Part shown: positions 34,312 to 46,139 of the stretch, piece by piece
Position numbering within the stretch: position 1 is the first letter of the stretch
How the letters are laid out: each line of letters begins with the position of its first letter
NCBI GenBank assembly: GCA_037447605.1
Contig: CM074805.1
Span: forward strand, 1,769,359-1,833,358
Reading direction: 5' to 3'
Source of the DNA: Zygnema circumcarinatum
Lineage: Eukaryota; Streptophyta; Zygnematophyceae; Zygnematales; Zygnemataceae
DNA: 64,000 bases
The notes under the pieces: model-generated
What the model was told of the DNA's origin: nothing
The model's input: the letters and a program-made list of their open reading frames with translations, nothing else
Database searches by the model: none
Position numbers and translations under genes: made by a program

Positions 34312-36337
34312 TGATCCAAAAAAAACAAAAATGCCGGCCGGGAAATTGCTTTGATGACCCTCCGACACAGACAGGTACGGTTCGGCATATACGCCAAAAG
34401 AATCCGCCCGGCCATATCAGCCGACTAACTGTACGGCTTGTACCAAGCACCCGTCTGAATCTGCCCACCCCCGTTTGGACCTCCATGACGCAAACACTTG
34501 TCAAACATCGATTAGTCCACGTGGCAAACTCTACTTATTCGTACAGATATTGTCTGTCGTATTTCCTTGACCCGCGAGCTCCATATTGTCGTTTCCGTCC
34601 GTACATAGTCGTCCGTACAGTAGGACCCCGTCATATTTTCCACCTACATTTGGCAAAAATCGGGCGAAAATATTGTATTTGACAAATATAAGGTCCGTGT
34701 TACCAATAGGCAAGCGGAATTATGTTAGAGTTCATGTAGGTCCGTACGTATCGTATCGCACCATCTCCTATCGTTTGCTGTCGTATCGCACCGCATCGTA
34801 CCGTATCGTATCGTAGCTAACAGCATACAGTACATGAAGCACGCCTTAGCGTTTACTGAGGCAGCAAACCAAAAAGCTTCGAGCCCGTAACGGCTACTAC
34901 AGCTCGTACGGCTAGTACGGATAGTACCGTATCGGGGTGTATCGTATCGTATCGAAACCAAGAAGAAGTGGAGGAGCGAGCGCCTCTTACGGCGGCACGT
35001 GCGGGGAGAATAGGTGAGTTTTGCGTAAGCCCGTGACGGCTAGTACAGCTAGTACGGGAAGTACGGTTAGTACGGTTAGTACGAATAGTACGGCTAACAC
35101 AAGTTACCGTACAAAAAGGTGGTTTCGGCAAAATCGGGGCGAATTTCTTCGGGACGCACTTTTGATGGTGGAAAATATGACGGGGTCCTACTGTATGGGT
35201 CACACTCTGAAAAGTACCATACGGTCACTGGGAGTACAGTACCGTCCAGTGCACTGTACGTCCGAGCCCTTGATCTTGGCTCATGCTGTGCAGGGCGCGT
35301 CTGGTTCCTGCTGCAGCCGAGGGAGGGAGGGAGGGAGGGGGTAGGCGGGTATGGAGGGGGAGGGGCTGTGAGGGAAGGAGGGCGGCAGGAGGGGATGCAG
35401 GAGAGGGTGAGGGAGAGGGAGAGAGGGAGAGGGAGAGGGAGAGGGAGAGGGAGAGGAGGGGAGGGGAGGGATGAGCGGAGACCTGCTTCGGAAGGGGTAA
35501 TGACAGCTCGCACTCTTCGCTGGGACCTGCTTGCTGCGGTCAGAGGTTTTGGTCAGGTGTAGAGAGGCATGATATGATAAGGATATTTTGAGCGCCGTGC
35601 ATATGTGTGTATGTATATACATGATGTGCGGATATTTTTTCTGTTGCATGTTTGTTGGACGTTGGCCGTTTGGGTGGTTGTTAGATGGCCAGCACCCGGT
35701 GTTGTTGTTGGAGGCTGTCCAGTGGTTGAATTCTGGTTGGAAATTCTCCTCCTACAGTGTGATCTGCTTTGCTACTGGATATGTTAATGTTAAAAAATGC
35801 AGTGAGTGGCAAGCGAAAGAAGTAAGACATCGCAAAAGAACTTTTGCAAAAATGTAGGCTGTCCTGATTGTAAGCATGTTTTTTTTAGAATGCAGAAGGA
35901 ATATGGGTATTTGATTTTAAAACTGATTACGTAGTTTTTTGATCCATGTGCGGAGATAGAAACGAGCTTGGCTGATCCCAATGATGATATTTGTTAAACC
36001 TGAAGGAATGACGAGTTGTCATTCTGCTGCTCACTCTTCCAGTTTTTTGGTTCGTCCTCGTGTTCGTGCTAAAATGCCTTCTATAACGGAAATTGCAGTG
36101 GTAGTACACATGCAGAGTGAACGAAGAACCAGTTTGTTCTTGATTCCAGGAATATCTCTCAATGCTGCAATGCAACAACGTCGCAATTCAACAGCACAAA
36201 CGTGCTTTCATGCTGTAATTAATGGTTGCAGATTCGTTAAAATTTTGAAGTTCATGCGGCGCAAGAAGCTGCATTCTTTTGGGGCTCGACTATCCAGAAG
36301 AGCATTCATTTTGAGGGTGTTGCTTGGTGCCGCTTTT
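34312..36337. repeat. 2.03-kb duplicated block, copy 2
   Basis: Second copy of 32274-34301. It runs without interruption into the functional GT31 gene, so this copy is the one joined to real downstream sequence. Confidence 0.95.
34618..35193. mobile_element. TA-flanked MITE-like element, copy 2
   Basis: Same element as at 32580, 2 bp shorter, with the same terminal inverted repeats and TA flanks. Confidence 0.75.
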
Positions 36338-39300
36338 GCTTTCACACTTGTGTTAGTGCCATGGTAAGCTCCACTATCATTAGAGATAAAGGCTTGGCAG
36401 AAATGTGCGGCAATAGGAGCTTCGTTCGGTGGTTTCTGTATCTTCTGTATGTTGGGCTGATAGAATATGCTCTTTTCGTGCTCGCGTAATGGAAAGCATA
36501 GTCGAATATGAAGGCTACACATTATGAAGTGTTAGTCCAATCCAGTAATCGCAGGGGACGTGATCTTTGCTGCTGTCTGCACTGCAAAGGCCTAATGGGC
36601 CTAATATGCAAAATCTTCTGAGTGCTTTTGAATGTGTTCTTCGATGTAGTACATGCAGACGGACTCAGTACTAGTTGAGTGCTTAGTTGAGCAGTTCATG
36701 AGATATTAACGTGTCGTAACAGCACAGCTGAACTTTTTTAGGCAACTTCTTGTTCGTTTAAACGTGCAGGCTATGGCGTGCACATGGACTCGAGGATCCC
36801 AGTCAGAAAAGCGACGCTGGAAACTTTAATCCTACAGGTGAGCAACCCCGACTGGAACGTTCATCCATGTGCATATCATTGGTCCTTTGACGATAGTCGC
36901 GGTCCTTACTGGAGGAAGCTATGACATCGTCGTTTGGTGTGCACGCGAATGTAAGCTTTTAGAGCGAGCTTGTGGTTACACTTGCGGCCCATGATCAGCT
37001 ACTTTGGGACTGAGACAGGGGCCACGGACGGTTGGACATGTCATTGTTTGGGTAACGTTATGGTGATTCTGTTTGATGTGGCTGGGTGCTGGGCGGGTTT
37101 TTATACGAACAGAGTTGAAACGCCGATTTTTCAGTTTCAGCATTTACAATCCACTACAACTGCGAATATTTTTCATTTCCTCTGCCAGCTTTAAGAACGG
37201 AACTGCCTCACCTCCTCAGCGTGCTCCTGGGAGCAGTGACGAGATTTCGCATGTCGAAACAGCAGTGCCTCAAGATGAAAATTCGAGGCAAGACTTGGCT
37301 ACCACCCTTGGCCACGCAAATAAGACAGTTATTTTTTCTAATGTTACGTCTAAAAGCATGGAGATGAGGAGACAATCTGAAGGAAACGATTCAGCCATAA
37401 GCAAAGTTCAAACACTGTCCAACCAAGGTCAAATGTCGAATCAAAGTAATCATCCCCCCGATCCTGAGCAGCTTCGAATGTGGCTATTTGAGGAGCTCGC
37501 TAAGAGAGGGCGCAGACGGCATTCTCGTGAGGACAAACGGACTAAGTCCTGGCGAGAACGCATGCAATCTAGTGGCCAATATCATCGTTCGTTGTCAGGA
37601 TTCAGAGACCTATGGCCTGATCAACATCTACTTGAGATCAAGTGCCAACTTGCAAACAACTCTACATGCAATGTCGTGGAGTTACAGGGGCGAAAGTCAA
37701 CGAGAAACGTTGGAGGCAGGAATAAAGTAGAAAGAAAAAATGAAGGAAGCAAACCAGTTGCTCAACCTCCTCCTCCCCCTGATCCGGAGGAAGATGATTA
37801 TGAACTGAAAATCCCCTTTGAAAGCGTTCAGGATGAAGTAAGAGGGAGATTTGACCCCAGGACTAGGGAATTTCTGCATCGCAAGTTGAACGATGAAATT
37901 CTTGCAGAAAGGAGACAGCATGGTGGAAGAATAACACGAAGGGTTGAAGAGCTTTTGGACAGAGCCAATTCTGATCTCAGTCTCTCTGAACCTTCACGTA
38001 TTTTAAATAAGGAATGGGCAGCACTGGTGACTCGAGCTGTTGACAATGGGGCCCGCATTTGGAAGCTATTTCAAGAAAAGGGCTCTTTTAGAAAGGGTTC
38101 TCCACTTGTGCAAGGCCGGCCGCCAATTCTTTTCATTGGAATCTCCTCCAGTCCCAAACACGTGAGAAGAAGACAGGCTTGTCGCGACACGTGGCTCCAA
38201 TATCCCGATGTGCTCTCTGGACGTGTTATGTTCCGCTTCTTTGTTGGCCTGGTAAGCTAATGTGAATTCCAAACACGTGCTGGCAGCACCTCTTGCTGCG
38301 TAAGTGAACTTATTGCAGGTTTCACTCATTGTCAATAACTTGATCAGCATAGTTGTTGTTGTCAGTCAGGAGCTTGTCGCTGTCAATTTTTTGTAACGCA
38401 TGAAGTATATGGATCTGTACGATCGGAATCTAGATCCCTCCCGGTCTGTCTTTCACTCCATTTTTCCCCTACAGAATTACGACCCTTTGGAACTCTTGTT
38501 CCCATCTCTGGACCATCTTCCTGTCTTCTCATTCTCGTTGTCGTTTTATCTCCTTAACTTCAGCACTTCTGCTTTTGCTCCTGCTGCAGTTCTTACGGCA
38601 AGACAGTGTATCAGGTTTCCTGTGTACTTTTCATGCAGACCACTAGTTTCCAGCTTTATGACTGTCTCTGGTGATGGACTTTCTCGTTCTGGAGTCAGAC
38701 CAGTGAAATAGCAGGCAAGCTTCTTTCTCTCACTAACACAGCTATTGGTGCACATCGTGATGGCAAAAAATGGTGTAGCATCGGAATCTCAGCATTGATG
38801 AGGCGTTGTTTGCGGAGAATGAGAGATATGGTGATTTGGAGATTTTGCCCCTCATGGATTCATACTATGTCATCACCTTCAAAACGCTCGCAGTTTCTCG
38901 CTTCGCTGTGAGTATTGAGTTCAGTCACATCGCATAACACACAAATATCGATGCTCTTTTTTAGCACACGGTCGACTGGTGTCAGATATAGAAAATGGAA
39001 ACAAACGAGAGTCGTTGATATCATGGAAGACCCTTGACTGACATATGAAGGTTGGCAATGGCTTCATGTTGAAAGATCACTTTACATGTGTTTAGCATGT
39101 CACAGGCACAAGCGTATGTTGCAGCTCTTGTGTTTTTTGAGACGTTGCTTATGTGGATCGGCTGCTTGCATACTTTTTGTGTTACTGTAATTTCTTGGGA
39201 TTAGGCCAGTGCAAGTTGGACAGTCGTAGTGTTGGAGGGTTCTCTGAACATGTCTTGCATTGACCTTCACGGCCGGCCACTTTCAAACAAACTGTGGCAG

Positions 39301-40904
39301 CTGTTGAAGAACTCATCTTTAGAGGCATAAGCATGTGTTATCTTGTAGTTCATTTGGTGTAGGACGCTTTCAATCATCCCGCTTTCAGATCCATAGTACT
39401 GTCAGGGATCAGATGGTGGACCATGAACCTAGATCACTCTTAGGCTTGAAAAGTGTTTGTGTTGCGAGATCCTATGTCATGCTATATCTTGCTCTATCGG
39501 TTTGTTTGACGTAGACAGTTATTGGAGAGTATGTGCAATCGTAGCAATAGTTGTTCCAGGGGTGACACTGAGTCTGCAGAACTCGCAACTCGGACTGTAG
39601 GCGATCAACGTTTCTGCGACATTTGTTATGAAGACCGATGACGATAGTTTTATCCGCATTGATGAAGTTCTCCACAGACTGCAAACCATAGGCCGCACGA
39701 GTGGACTTCTTTATGGCTCTCTTGTGAAGGGCAGCCGTCCTGCACGTGGCCGTCAAAACAAGTGGTATGTTAGTCGGAAGGTATGTTCTTTTGCCCCAAG
39801 TTCTTCTCCTGTTAACTGCTGGCATATTTAGTGATTATACACTTGTGTCAGCTAATGAATAAGAACGTTACTGCCAGCGGAAATTATTCAGATAGTTTGG
39901 CTGACTGTGTTACCTCAACCATTGTAGGAGTGGCCATTACCAGCGTATCCAATCTGGGCACACGGAGCTGGATACATTTTTACTTCAGACATTGCGAGCT
40001 ATATCAGAGAAACGCATGACGCTGGCAAGCTCGAGGTAATGTGGACTCAGTGCATGAATGAGGTTCTCCTTTCAGCCAGCTCTGATAGATTGCGGTTGAA
40101 ACCTGAAAGGCACTTCACCGTTTTGTCCCGTTTCACACGAATGCCTAGCCTGCTAGATGTCTAAACCTTGAACTGCCCGCGGGGCACTTGCCTGCTTAAT
40201 GCTGTGCATTTAAATCAATCATCGAGCCCTTGGAAGAAAATTGGAGGTTAGGAATCGGTCTTTCAGTAAGATTTGGAGGCACATTCTTTGTCTGGGCAGT
40301 TGGTGGCTGCACGTGCCAGGATTTTGATGTACCTATTAGATTTCAGGAGTGCATTGATTGGTACTCGCTTCCTGTCAATGTGATGCCCTAGCAGCACGTT
40401 TTAAGGAAGGCGGAAGGGGGGGGGGGGAGGGGGGCGCTGAAAGGGAAAGGGAAAGGGAAAGAGTCGAAGGATAGGAGGAGAGAGAGGACAAAGTGACTGC
40501 TGAGGGGGAAAAGGGTAAAAGTTGAGTGAAGAGCTGGATGAGACATCGTGCGGCTCTTTCTGTGGTCGCAGTTTTGCTTTGCTTTTCTTTGCAGCCTCGT
40601 CGGAATGTATTCGTGTTTCCCACTTTTGGGGTTCATGGGTTCTGAACATTGTGTGGCTAAAATCAAAAGTGGTCTGGAGGGGTTGCAGCTCTTCAGACTG
40701 GAGGACATTTCTATGGCAATTTGGATTCTCGCTATGGCGAAGCTGAAGGTCCCCATCACATATGTGCACGATGATCTCTTCGTGTTCGATGGCTGCAGGA
40801 ACGGCTATGTGGTCGCCCATTATCAGCTGCCTGCAGGAATGATCTGCATGTGGAACAACTTGCAAAGTGGAAATGGCACAAAGTGCTGCACCGTCTCGTC
40901 GTAG
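36254..40904 (+). CDS. Beta-1,3-galactosyltransferase, GT31 family, plant type
   Basis: Golgi type II glycosyltransferase. Plant members add galactose to arabinogalactan proteins or N-glycans. Seven exons in phase: 36254-36363, 36770-36837, 37113-38251, 38779-38907, 39601-39780, 39928-40035, 40689-40904, total 649 residues. A short basic tail leads into the signal anchor (VLLGAAFAFTLVLVPWLW). A long hydrophilic stem follows, about 300 residues, with PPPPPDPEEDD. Catalytic signatures are PPILFIGISSSPKHVRRRQA..TW, GRVMFRFFVGL, DSYYVITFKTLAV, FVMKTDDDSFIRID (DxD), EWPLPAYPIWAHGAGYI and LEDISMAIWI. The end GTKCCTVSS matches the plant KCC signature. Exon 3 is joined at AG 37111-37112, the acceptor that keeps phase. 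Intron 6 has a G-rich run near 40416-40436. The exon-1 region is duplicated upstream. Confidence 0.93.
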
Positions 40905-42504
40905 CTCGCACACGTAATTGTTAATTGGGAGTTCTATGTTCCTGGGCTTTGTACCAATTGGAACTTACGGCGTCAGTTTTTTCTGAGGTTTGCCAAGCAG
41001 CCGGACATGGAAATTCTAGCTTATTAAACGAGGTCAGTTAGGTTTTCATAGCAAGGTTTAAGTTATTGGTTCTTTATTCTTTGCATTGAATAGTCAGATT
41101 CTGCCTACCATTTTTTCGGCTTTAGGGAGACGGTTTGAGAATAGCAGGTTATCTGTATAGACAGAAGCTAAAAGCGTTAGTTTTCTTGACTCCAAATTGC
41201 TGATGATGCATGGTTGAATTCTCAGTTAACTGACTTCGTGTGACGGCGCTCTCTTGAATTGGCTTTTCAACGGAACAGGTCTGTTTGGGGAACCAGTGTT
41301 CCCCAAACACCTTCCTATGGCTGGCATTGTGATGCATCAGATAGCTGCAAATGCATTATTAGGGGGGGTCAGACTTAGCACTTGGCCAAATCAATTTAGT
41401 AAGCCTGTCGGGCGAATTAAGCATTGGCTAGGTACGCATTTCATCACCTGCGGCGGAGCCGCGGATCTCGACCGCATACACGAATTTTGACTTTTAGTAT
41501 ACTAAATTCGGTTATTTAGTACGCTCCGGGCTAAGTCTGACCCCTCCTCTTGATAGAAAAGAGGTAGTGGATTCGGTGGATGGTGGCAAAATTCGACTAG
41601 ACTCCTTTGCTTTGATATCATCGGCGGCTCGGGAATATTTACTCAGATTTAGGGCAAGAGAACAAAAAAAACTTAAAACCTAGTCTTGCAGGTGATTGGT
41701 TGCCCGTTTGTGTGAGGGGTAGATAACAATGTTGGATGTAAAATGTTGGAAATTGTGTGTTCTGTTGACACCGTATTCTTTCTCACTTGGAACACGTTAA
41801 ATGACTACCGACTGATGGCTAACAATGTATATAGGTTGGCAGTGAAGTGATCTCTCTTCTTTAAACATTTGACTGCCTTCTCTCGGTGTCAACACAACTC
41901 TAAAAACATGCGCAATAAGTGTGACAAGTGATTAAAAAACTGCACGAATGACTCAAAAACCGCCATCGAACAGGAGGTGAGAGGAAGCCCAACTTCGAAA
42001 GTGCGTGTTTACACCAAAACATATGTACAGGGCACCTTCCAAATCCGTTTCTGGCGTCAACTTTATTTTCGTGGGCTGAAAACCTCCCAAGAGCCGTGCA
42101 GAGGACGATGAATGCCTGCTGCCGCTGGAGCCACTTTTGGACGCTCCTCAAAAGATTATTGTTATCAGTTCCATCGCGCATCGCCCGTATTTCCTTCTTT
42201 TGCTGCATACTACTTTGAACTTCAAAGTTTTCCAATCCTGAATAATGTCTACAAAAAAGGGTTCGGCTTGCTGTGCAGACAAGCCTGGCTTGCCAAGGGA
42301 TATCTGTAAGTCAACAGATACATAGTTTATACTCTGAAGGTCAGCGTTCCAATTGCTGTTATGCGCTGAGAAAGTCGAGATGTCTGCTCTCCCACTTTAT
42401 CTGCAAGCTCCTTCAGCAAAGAGGGTGGTCCCACCGTGGCTGGCGTCTCCTTCACGAAGCAGGTTTAGCCGCAGTCAAAAAAGCGCCGCATGTTGCAGTC
42501 GGCG
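40905..42504. other. Intergenic, convergent 3' flanks, with one MITE
   Basis: Between the GT31 stop (+) and the root-cap-like gene stop (-). Apart from the inverted-repeat element at 41361-41548, nothing recognisable. Confidence 0.5.
41361..41548. mobile_element. 188-bp MITE-like inverted-repeat element
   Basis: The 19-bp termini (AGGGGGGGTCAGACTTAGC and the complement of GCTAAGTCTGACCCCTCCT) pair with one mismatch. No coding capacity. No obvious target-site duplication was found, so the superfamily is unassigned. Confidence 0.6.
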
Positions 42505-44331
42505 TTATCTGGATGCAGTATTAGAGCGCTTGCGGCGTCCAGCGATTAGGTCTTTGGGAGCTATACTTAAAGTCTTCGGCCAGTTTGGAGGTAGAAACTG
42601 AGCAATATCACAATCAGTTCTCAAGATCCCGCTGCATTCATAAGCTTGAAGAGGATCTTTTCCAACAGGACTTTGAATGCTCGAAATGGCTTGTGGAATT
42701 CTGCATGGAGGTGAGGGAACAGAGCCGACCAAATGAAGCAGCTTAGTGAAAGGATGGATTTACTCAGTCTGGCGGAACATTGACTCCACAGTAAACAGAA
42801 TCTGCTTTCCGGTTTCAGAGAACAAGAAGGAGAGAACTAACCTTGTTTGTCTGTGGTCACGGGCATATGCCTGTCCAACCGTTCCTTGTGCAGCCGCAGA
42901 AACCTCCAGGTGCAACAGCTCTACTTGAAAAAGCATTTCTCCAAGATAGGCTTCTTCTGGTCTCAGTTTGAGACGCATGTGAAGATCGTTTCCGAGCTTC
43001 AATTCGTACAGATCCACGCCGCTAATGCTGCCACTGCTATGGCTCGCAGCTTCCAGCCATTTAATTTCTATCTTTCGTTCCTTGAATTTCACAACAGCGC
43101 CGGGTGCATCCAGACGCATTTCATCTCCACTCACTAGGAAGGAAGCCATGGAGCCACTGTCATATTGCCAACTTGCTACCTCCCGGGCAGTTACCGTCAC
43201 TGTCTCTGTGCCCCATAGAATGCCAATCTCTCGAATCCAGGCAAGCGCACTCGATGCGCTGATGCTCTCTTGGTACAAGAAATTCAAATGCAGGCGGGAA
43301 TCACTGATAGCACACACATGTTTTCCAGGAGAGAGGCCTGGCAAGGAAGCAACACGGCAACGCGTCGGTGAGGAGGTGCTTTTCTGGAAGCTTTACTAAG
43401 GTATAAACTGGCACATGAAGGGAAGGGAGAAGGAGAGCGAGAACATTGGGGAAAACAAGGCGAAAATGGAAAGTTCATTCCACTTACCGAGATTTTTTGG
43501 TTCTGCCCTGCTTCGCTTTGCTGAGAGAAGTTGGCTGCTTACGTTGTGAACCCCTCCAGACCTCCAGTTGGAAGAACCAGTCGATCCTTTCTTGAAGGAT
43601 TTTTCACCGCTGCACGCAGTGCTGTCAAACAGATAACACGCTGTTCACAGCAAAGCACAGCCGATCTTCCCATCAGCACCAAGTTATGTGAATAAAGTGT
43701 GGACCCAAATGCAGTGGCTGGACTGACTGATGGAGTTCGGGAGGGATTGTTTTGCCTTCACTGGAAATAGCTACTGGATTTTTGGTTCAGTATTAGGATC
43801 ATAGCAACCGCTGCATTGAAATAGGTGTCAGTAAGTCGTCCTTGTGGTCCAAAGCAACCTACTTGGAGCATTCGATACAGCGCCGTGAGCTCCAACAGAA
43901 GGAAGGAGGCCATCATACGACCAAAAGTAGCAAGGCTCGGTGCTGCCAGAATACGCCTCCAGTGAAAGCGTTCCGAGAGGAGCGTTGACGAACTGCGGCC
44001 ACGCCTCGCAGAGTGCGCGACATTGCTCGGGATCTGAGGGAAAGCTTCCGGGGAATCCATGGCTGTTTGATGAATACGCATACAGTAGGCTTGAAGGGCA
44101 GTTCTGGAGGCGACCTGCATTCGATACGCCGCCAGGGACTCCCAGCGGCGATGTTTGCCACTCGGGCGAGGAGAGAGGGCATCGGCTGTCACCGGAGCCG
44201 AGTGAGACGAGAGAGGAGCAGCGCTGAGGGAGAGAGCGTGCTGTTATAGGAGCTGTAATTATAAGGAGCGAGAAAAATGTGTGCAGGTGTGAAGCCCGAG
44301 GAGACAAACACCGTGTCGAGGAACCAGCCAT
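42505..44331 (-). CDS. Secreted root-cap-domain (PF06830-like) protein
   Basis: Resembles plant root cap / LEA-like extracellular proteins of unknown biochemical role. The ATG at 44331 starts a signal peptide (HTFFSLLIITAPITA), followed by a Cys-containing segment (CRALCEAWPQF, EPCYFW). The best-supported exon, 43337-42764, encodes PGKHVCAISDSRLHLNF, WIREIGILWGTETVTVTARE, WLEA and GTVGQAYARDHRQTR, the core of the domain. It splices in phase to 42700-42505, with YECSGILRTDCDIAQF and a stop, matching the family's Cys-containing C-terminus. The junction of the first exon to the core is unresolved. A donor near 43861 would keep phase, but the usual DP.F.G.DG segment before the core was not found and may be in a missed exon. 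Confidence 0.7.
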
Positions 44332-44409
44332 GAGAAGAAAACGAAGCGTGCTGTGCTGATATTCTCAAGCTGCAATTTTCCTCTTTTTGGAGTATGGTGG
44401 GCGGCAGAA

Positions 44410-44461
44410 GAGAGGAGAGGAGAGGAGAGGAGAGGAGAGGAGAGGAGAGGAGAGGAGAGGA
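44410..44461. repeat. (GAGAG)n minisatellite
   Basis: About ten tandem copies of AGAGG just upstream of the root-cap-like gene start. Confidence 0.9.
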
Positions 44462-45595
44462 GATGTTGGGGAGGAGAGGGAAAGGAGATAGGGGAGCGGG
44501 AGCAGGGCCGTCGGGAAGGGACCAGAGGGAAGAGTGGTTGCAGTCGCCCAACTGTCGGAAATAACGGAAATTAACGGTTACCCGCCGCCTCGCACAAAGC
44601 GAGCCGAATCGCATGTACGGACGCGAGGCTCGGGTCATGCCGTACCATACGGATGGAAAATGACTGTAATCGTACGAACAAGAGACAACGGACCGTTAAA
44701 GCGGTTGGAGCGACAATAACGGTCCGCGCGCGATGGGCAGTGCGCGAACGGTCGGGTCCCGGAGCGATTGCAGGCCGTTTTGGTCGGTTGCTGCCCTGCC
44801 GCCGCCGGGTGGTTGGTGGTTTGTTCGGAGAGAGAATTGGCAGGGGGGATCTCACGATGGCGAAATGTACCAAAAAAAAAAAAGTGCATTGCATGGAGAG
44901 AGGCAAAATGTGTTCTATTGCATTGGCTTATTCGAGCACATTGCACAATTTTTAATGTTTTCATACATTTTAGGGTTAAGCTTTTAAGTTAGTACATTGT
45001 ACAAGTATCATTAGCGTCATTTCTAACAAATTACCTCTATTTTATTAATCCTTCCCTTGTCGTAAATTGAGCATCATTCACGTGACTATTTCATATTCAC
45101 CCTCCAAATTGTACTGCATGGATAAGTCATAATTTGTAACTGTTGACAACCCCAAAAAGAAAGATTTTAGATTACTGTTGTGATAAATGGATTGTGAATG
45201 CTCAAGTCTTTCATGTTCACAAACCATCCAACAGTTTACTATGAATTCATGGTCCTCTGTGTGACATGTGACGCTTCCTTCTAGGGTTTAAGGTTTAAGA
45301 TTCGAATTTTTGTTTTTAGGATTCAAGGTCCAGTTAGGGTTTCGATTTAGGGTTTACGTTTAGGGTGCACGCCTCATGCTATGGAATTTACGCTTCAAGA
45401 ATAGGGGTTTTGGATCATAGATTTCTTTGCCATCCCGAGAATATTAAACATATTCAATTTACACCACACCTTTGTATGCGTTAACACCGAGAAGCAAACA
45501 ATATATTATCTTTATGGCATTCGTTTTTTCGTTTTCCCACAATAAATTTCGTACTTCCCACAATTAATTTCGTATTTTCTATCCCTGTTGAGGGT
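44462..45595. other. Intergenic between root-cap-like gene and U2
   Basis: Contains CGTACGG-like words near 44610-44720, an A-run at 44872-44883, and decayed TTTAGGG-like words at 45285-45370. No coding family recognised. Confidence 0.5.
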
Positions 45596-45787
45596 AGGTT
45601 GCGCCGTTCTCAGCTTTAGTGCAATACTAAGCCGACGCCGGGGGGTCCGACCAGCAAGCTGGTCTTTGAACCCTCCACCCTGAAAAATTAGGTTAATATC
45701 ATGTGGTCCGATGGACCACGTATCAGATATTAAACTGATAAGAACAGATACTACACTTGATCTTAGCCAAAAGGCCGAGAAAGGTAT
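45596..45787 (-). ncRNA. U2 spliceosomal snRNA
   Basis: The reverse strand from 45787 begins ATACCTTTCTCGGCCTTTTG, the universal U2 5' end. It continues through GATCAAGTGTAGTATCTGTT, which holds the branch-site-pairing GTAGTA, then stem-loop II (ACGTGGTCCATCGGACCAC), the Sm-like site AATTTTTCAG, stem III (GACCAGCTTGCTGGTC) and stem IV, ending GGCGCAACC. Length about 192 nt, as expected. All conserved blocks are intact, so this is probably a functional copy. It pairs with the intron branch point in the major spliceosome. Confidence 0.97.
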
Positions 45788-45860
45788 ACTTCAATATCAG
45801 CTCTCATTATACTTTATTGCAGGTATTCGAATATGTGCTTGCAACTATGTGGGAGAATTC
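45788..45860 (-). promoter_or_regulatory. Plant-type snRNA promoter (USE plus TATA) of U2
   Basis: Reading upstream of U2 on the minus strand, a TATAAT-like box starts about 24 nt before the RNA start. CTCCCACATAG lies centred about 63 nt before it, matching the plant snRNA upstream sequence element (RTCCCACATCG) at 9 of 11 positions. The order and spacing fit a Pol II snRNA promoter of plants. Confidence 0.75.
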
Positions 45861-46139
45861 TCAGGGAGCCTCGACCTTTCTCTTGCAGCCGGCACTATCT
45901 GCCAAGTTACATGCCACGTACAGAGCTTTGTGATGGTAGTATAGGCGGACACCAACGTCCGCTGGGGTGTCCTCCGGGGCTTGATACCATTGGGGAGAAT
46001 TTTAACCAACATTAGCTAACTAAGGCATGGGTCCGACATAAACTCTAGTTCAAAAAGTGGAAGTAAGGGGAGGGAATAATGATACGGATACGGATACGGA
46101 TTAGTGAAGAGCCGCTGCAGAGCCAAAACCTAGCATGGG

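Noticed and set aside
32274-36337. True segmental duplication creating a second GT31 gene
   Set aside because: Only the first exon start is present in copy 1, and the break coincides exactly with the gap. An unmerged contig overlap explains it better.
44410-44461. Regular short repeats resembling an array
   Set aside because: Simple 5-bp tandem repeat with no spacers. Not a CRISPR array, which is also not expected in a nuclear genome.
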